From Colletes latitarsis (Eukaryota > Arthropoda > Insecta > Hymenoptera > Colletidae): DNA of 64,000 nucleotides. The notes beneath the pieces were generated by a model. It searched no databases, had not been told where the DNA came from, and saw nothing but the letters and a program-made list of their open reading frames with translations. Numbering within the stretch: the first letter of the stretch is position 1; each line of letters opens with the position of its first letter. The position numbers and the translations under genes are program-made. Positions 62,200 through 64,000 of the stretch are shown here, in pieces. The stretch is from positions 25,547,672 through 25,611,671 of the forward strand of contig NC_135134.1 of assembly GCF_051014445.1 (NCBI RefSeq), given 5' to 3'.

Positions 62200-63060
62200 C
62201 CAGGTTTAATCAACTGTTTCAGTGTGGTCCCACATTACTACGTGATCCAAACCAGAAAAAACCCAGGATCCGTTCAACAAGTATGTGAAGAATGCGAAAG
62301 TATGAGTCTGATGCGTGAAAATCCCAGGCCTAACCTAGACCTAACATGCGTTATCCTCAAAAATATTGATCGAAACCTGGTTTAATCGACTGTTTCAGTG
62401 TGGTACCACAATACTACGTGACCCAAACCAGAAAAAACCCAGGATCTGTTCAACAGGTATGTGAAAAACGCGAAAGTATGAGCCTGATGAGGGCAAATCC
62501 CAGACCTATCCCAGACCCAACTTGCGTTATCCTCTAAAATATTGATCGAAACCAGGTTTAATCGAATGTTTCAGTGTGGTCCCACATTACTACGTGATCC
62601 AAACCAGAAAAAACCCAGGATCCGTTCAACAAGTATGCGAAGAATGCGAAGGTATGAGTCTGATGCGTGAAAATCCCAGGCCTAACCTAGACCTAACATG
62701 CGTTATCCTCAAAAATATTGATCGAAACCTGGTTTAATCAACTGTTTGAGTGTGGTTCCACATTACTACGTGACCCAAACCAGAAAAAACCCAGGATATG
62801 TTCAACAAGTATGTGAAAAACGCGAAAGTATGAGCCTGATGAGGGCAAATCCCAGACCTATCCCAGACCAAACTTGCGTTATCCTCTAAAATATTGATCG
62901 AAACCAGGTTTAATCGACTGTCTCAGTGTGGTCCCACATTACTACGTGATCCAAACCAGAAAAAACCCAGGATCCGTTCAACAAGTATGTGAAGAATGCG
63001 AAAGTATGAGGCTGATGCGTGAAAATCCCAGGCCTAACCTAGACCTGACATGCGTTATCC
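62200..63060 (+). repeat. Dimeric higher-order repeat, period 352 bp
   Basis: The rare variant GATGCGTGAAAATCCC appears at 62,310, 62,662 and 63,014, exactly 352 bp apart. Between the occurrences lies a second monomer type with TACGTGACCCAAACC and GAAAAACGCG. This is an alternating two-monomer unit present about two and a half times. Confidence 0.8.
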
Positions 63061-63219
63061 ACTAAAATATTAATCGAAACCAGGTTTAATTGACTGTTTC
63101 AGCGTGGTACCACATTACTACGTGATACAATCCAGAAAAAGCCCAGGATCTAGCCATGAAGTATGAGAAATATGCGAAAGTATGAGCCTGATGAGTGCAA
63201 ATCCTAGACCTAACCCAGA

Positions 63220-63560
63220 CCTAACATGCGTTATCATCTAAAATATTTATCAAGACCTGGTTCATTTGAATGTTTCAGTGTGGTACCACATTACTACGTG
63301 ATCCAAACCAGAAAAAACCCAGGATCCGTTCAACAAGTATGTGAAAAATGCGAAAGCATGAGTCTGATGAGGGCAAATCCTAGACCTAACCCAGACCTAA
63401 CATGCGTTATCATCTAAAATATTTATCAAGACCTGGTTCATTTGAATGTTTCAGTGTGGTACCACATTACTACGTGATCCAAACCAGAAAAAACCCAGGA
63501 TCCGTTCAACAAGTATGTGAAAAACGCGAACGTATGAGTCTGATGAGGGCAAATCCCAGA
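63220..63560 (+). repeat. Single-monomer tandem duplication (176 bp)
   Basis: The monomer with ATCATCTAAAATATTTATC and CTGGTTCATTTGAATG at 63,226 is repeated at 63,402, exactly 176 bp on. The GGTTCATTTG variant is seen nowhere else in the window. The copies diverge in the cassette (AAAATGCGAAAGCATG against AAAACGCGAACGTATG). Confidence 0.8.
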
Positions 63561-64000
63561 CCTATCCCAGACCTAACTTGCGTTGTCCTCTAAGATATTG
63601 ATGGAAACCAGGTTTAATTGACTGTTTCAGTGTTGTACTTCATTACTGCGTGATGCAATCCAGAAAAAGCCCAGGATCAGTTCAACAAGTATGTGAAAAA
63701 CGCGAAAGTATGAGCCTGATGAGGGCGAATCCCAGACCTATCCCAGACCTATCTTGCGTTATCCTCTAAAATATTTATCAAGACCTGGTTTATTTGAATG
63801 TTTCAGTGTGGTACCACATTACTACGTGATCCATACCAGAAAAAACCCAGGATCTGTTCAACAAGTATGTGAAAAATGCGAAAGTATGACCCTGATGTGG
63901 GCAAATCCCAGAACTATCCCAGACCTAACTTCCATTGTCCTCTAAAATATTGATCGAAACCAGGTTTAATTGACTGTTTCAGTGTGGTACCACATTACTA

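Larger units (their letters stand above)
59491..64000 (+). repeat. Satellite DNA array, ~176 bp monomer, right arm
   Basis: The same satellite, in the same orientation, resumes directly after the poly(A) tail of the retroelement and runs to the window edge. Monomers here often carry a TTTGAATG variant and a CGCGAACGTATGAG variant. One monomer near 59,811 has lost about 11 bp, where CCCAGGA joins directly to AGTATGAG. Local duplications include dimers at about 60.7-61.2 kb and 62.2-63.06 kb and a single-monomer duplication at about 63.2-63.5 kb. There are no genes. Confidence 0.96.

Noticed and set aside
2233..63945. Dozens of 63-81 codon open frames with similar products (MRYPLKYLSRPGL and relatives)
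   Set aside because: They are the monomer read in one frame, slightly longer than one repeat. The 176 bp period is not a multiple of three, many monomers break the frame by substitutions or indels, and the products have no recognisable domain. Repetition alone explains their similarity.
1..64000. CRISPR array
   Set aside because: Repeats are about 176 bp and contiguous with no unique spacers, and there are no cas genes.
1..64000. CENP-B box in the monomer
   Set aside because: TTTCGTTATCC in some variants contains TTCGTT, but the remaining required positions (A, CGGG) do not match.
1..64000. 5S rDNA or tRNA gene array
   Set aside because: The period and content do not fit: no A/B box arrangement or 5S-like segment was recognised and no cloverleaf was found.

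Overview
The window is a eukaryotic satellite DNA array with one retrotransposon fragment inserted in it. About 61 of the 64 kb is a head-to-tail array of a roughly 176 bp monomer, all in the same orientation, or about 346 monomers. It contains no recognisable host gene, rRNA, tRNA or CRISPR array. The insert is a 5'-truncated, poly(A)-tailed non-LTR retrotransposon at 56,464-59,490. Its reverse transcriptase (RT) and C-terminal CX2CX8HX4C zinc knuckle resemble the arthropod R1 clade (R1/TRAS/SART/Waldo relatives). This points to an arthropod, most likely an insect and possibly a hymenopteran, at a centromeric or other heterochromatic satellite block. The species guess is inference.

Layout. 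1-11,809: monomers organised in a higher-order repeat (HOR) of about 3.5 kb (around 20 monomers), with register marks at 280, 3,809, 7,688 and 11,213. 11,810-16,393: a tandem pair of a 2,292 bp (13-mer) unit. 16,394-27,349: a heterogeneous stretch with local dimer duplications; a different mix of monomer subfamilies takes over near 17.5 kb. 27,350-41,043: nested recent tandem duplications with periods of 1,057, 2,990 and 5,628 bp. 41,044-56,463: a patchwork of blocks 0.8-1.5 kb long that recur kilobases apart. 56,464-59,490: the retroelement. 59,491-64,000: the array resumes, with a short dimeric HOR at about 62.2-63.1 kb and some of the most diverged monomers at about 61.8-62.0 kb.

The canonical monomer carries a 12 bp perfect palindrome centred on a GGTACC site, a variable cassette of at least three alternative types, and a degenerate CCTAA-rich (insect-telomere-like) stretch. 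The retroelement retains the linker after the endonuclease, the RT domain with a YADD box, the zinc knuckle, a 517 bp 3' UTR and 26 A residues. It has lost ORF1 and the endonuclease, and a G8 run shifts the RT frame, so it is dead as it stands. Its coding end and 3' UTR hold an unusual series of perfect or near-perfect stem-loops. The array's short ORFs are a by-product of the repeat, not genes. The points most worth following are the stem-loop series, the mismatched flanks of the insertion, the monomer palindrome, and the nested near-identical duplications.
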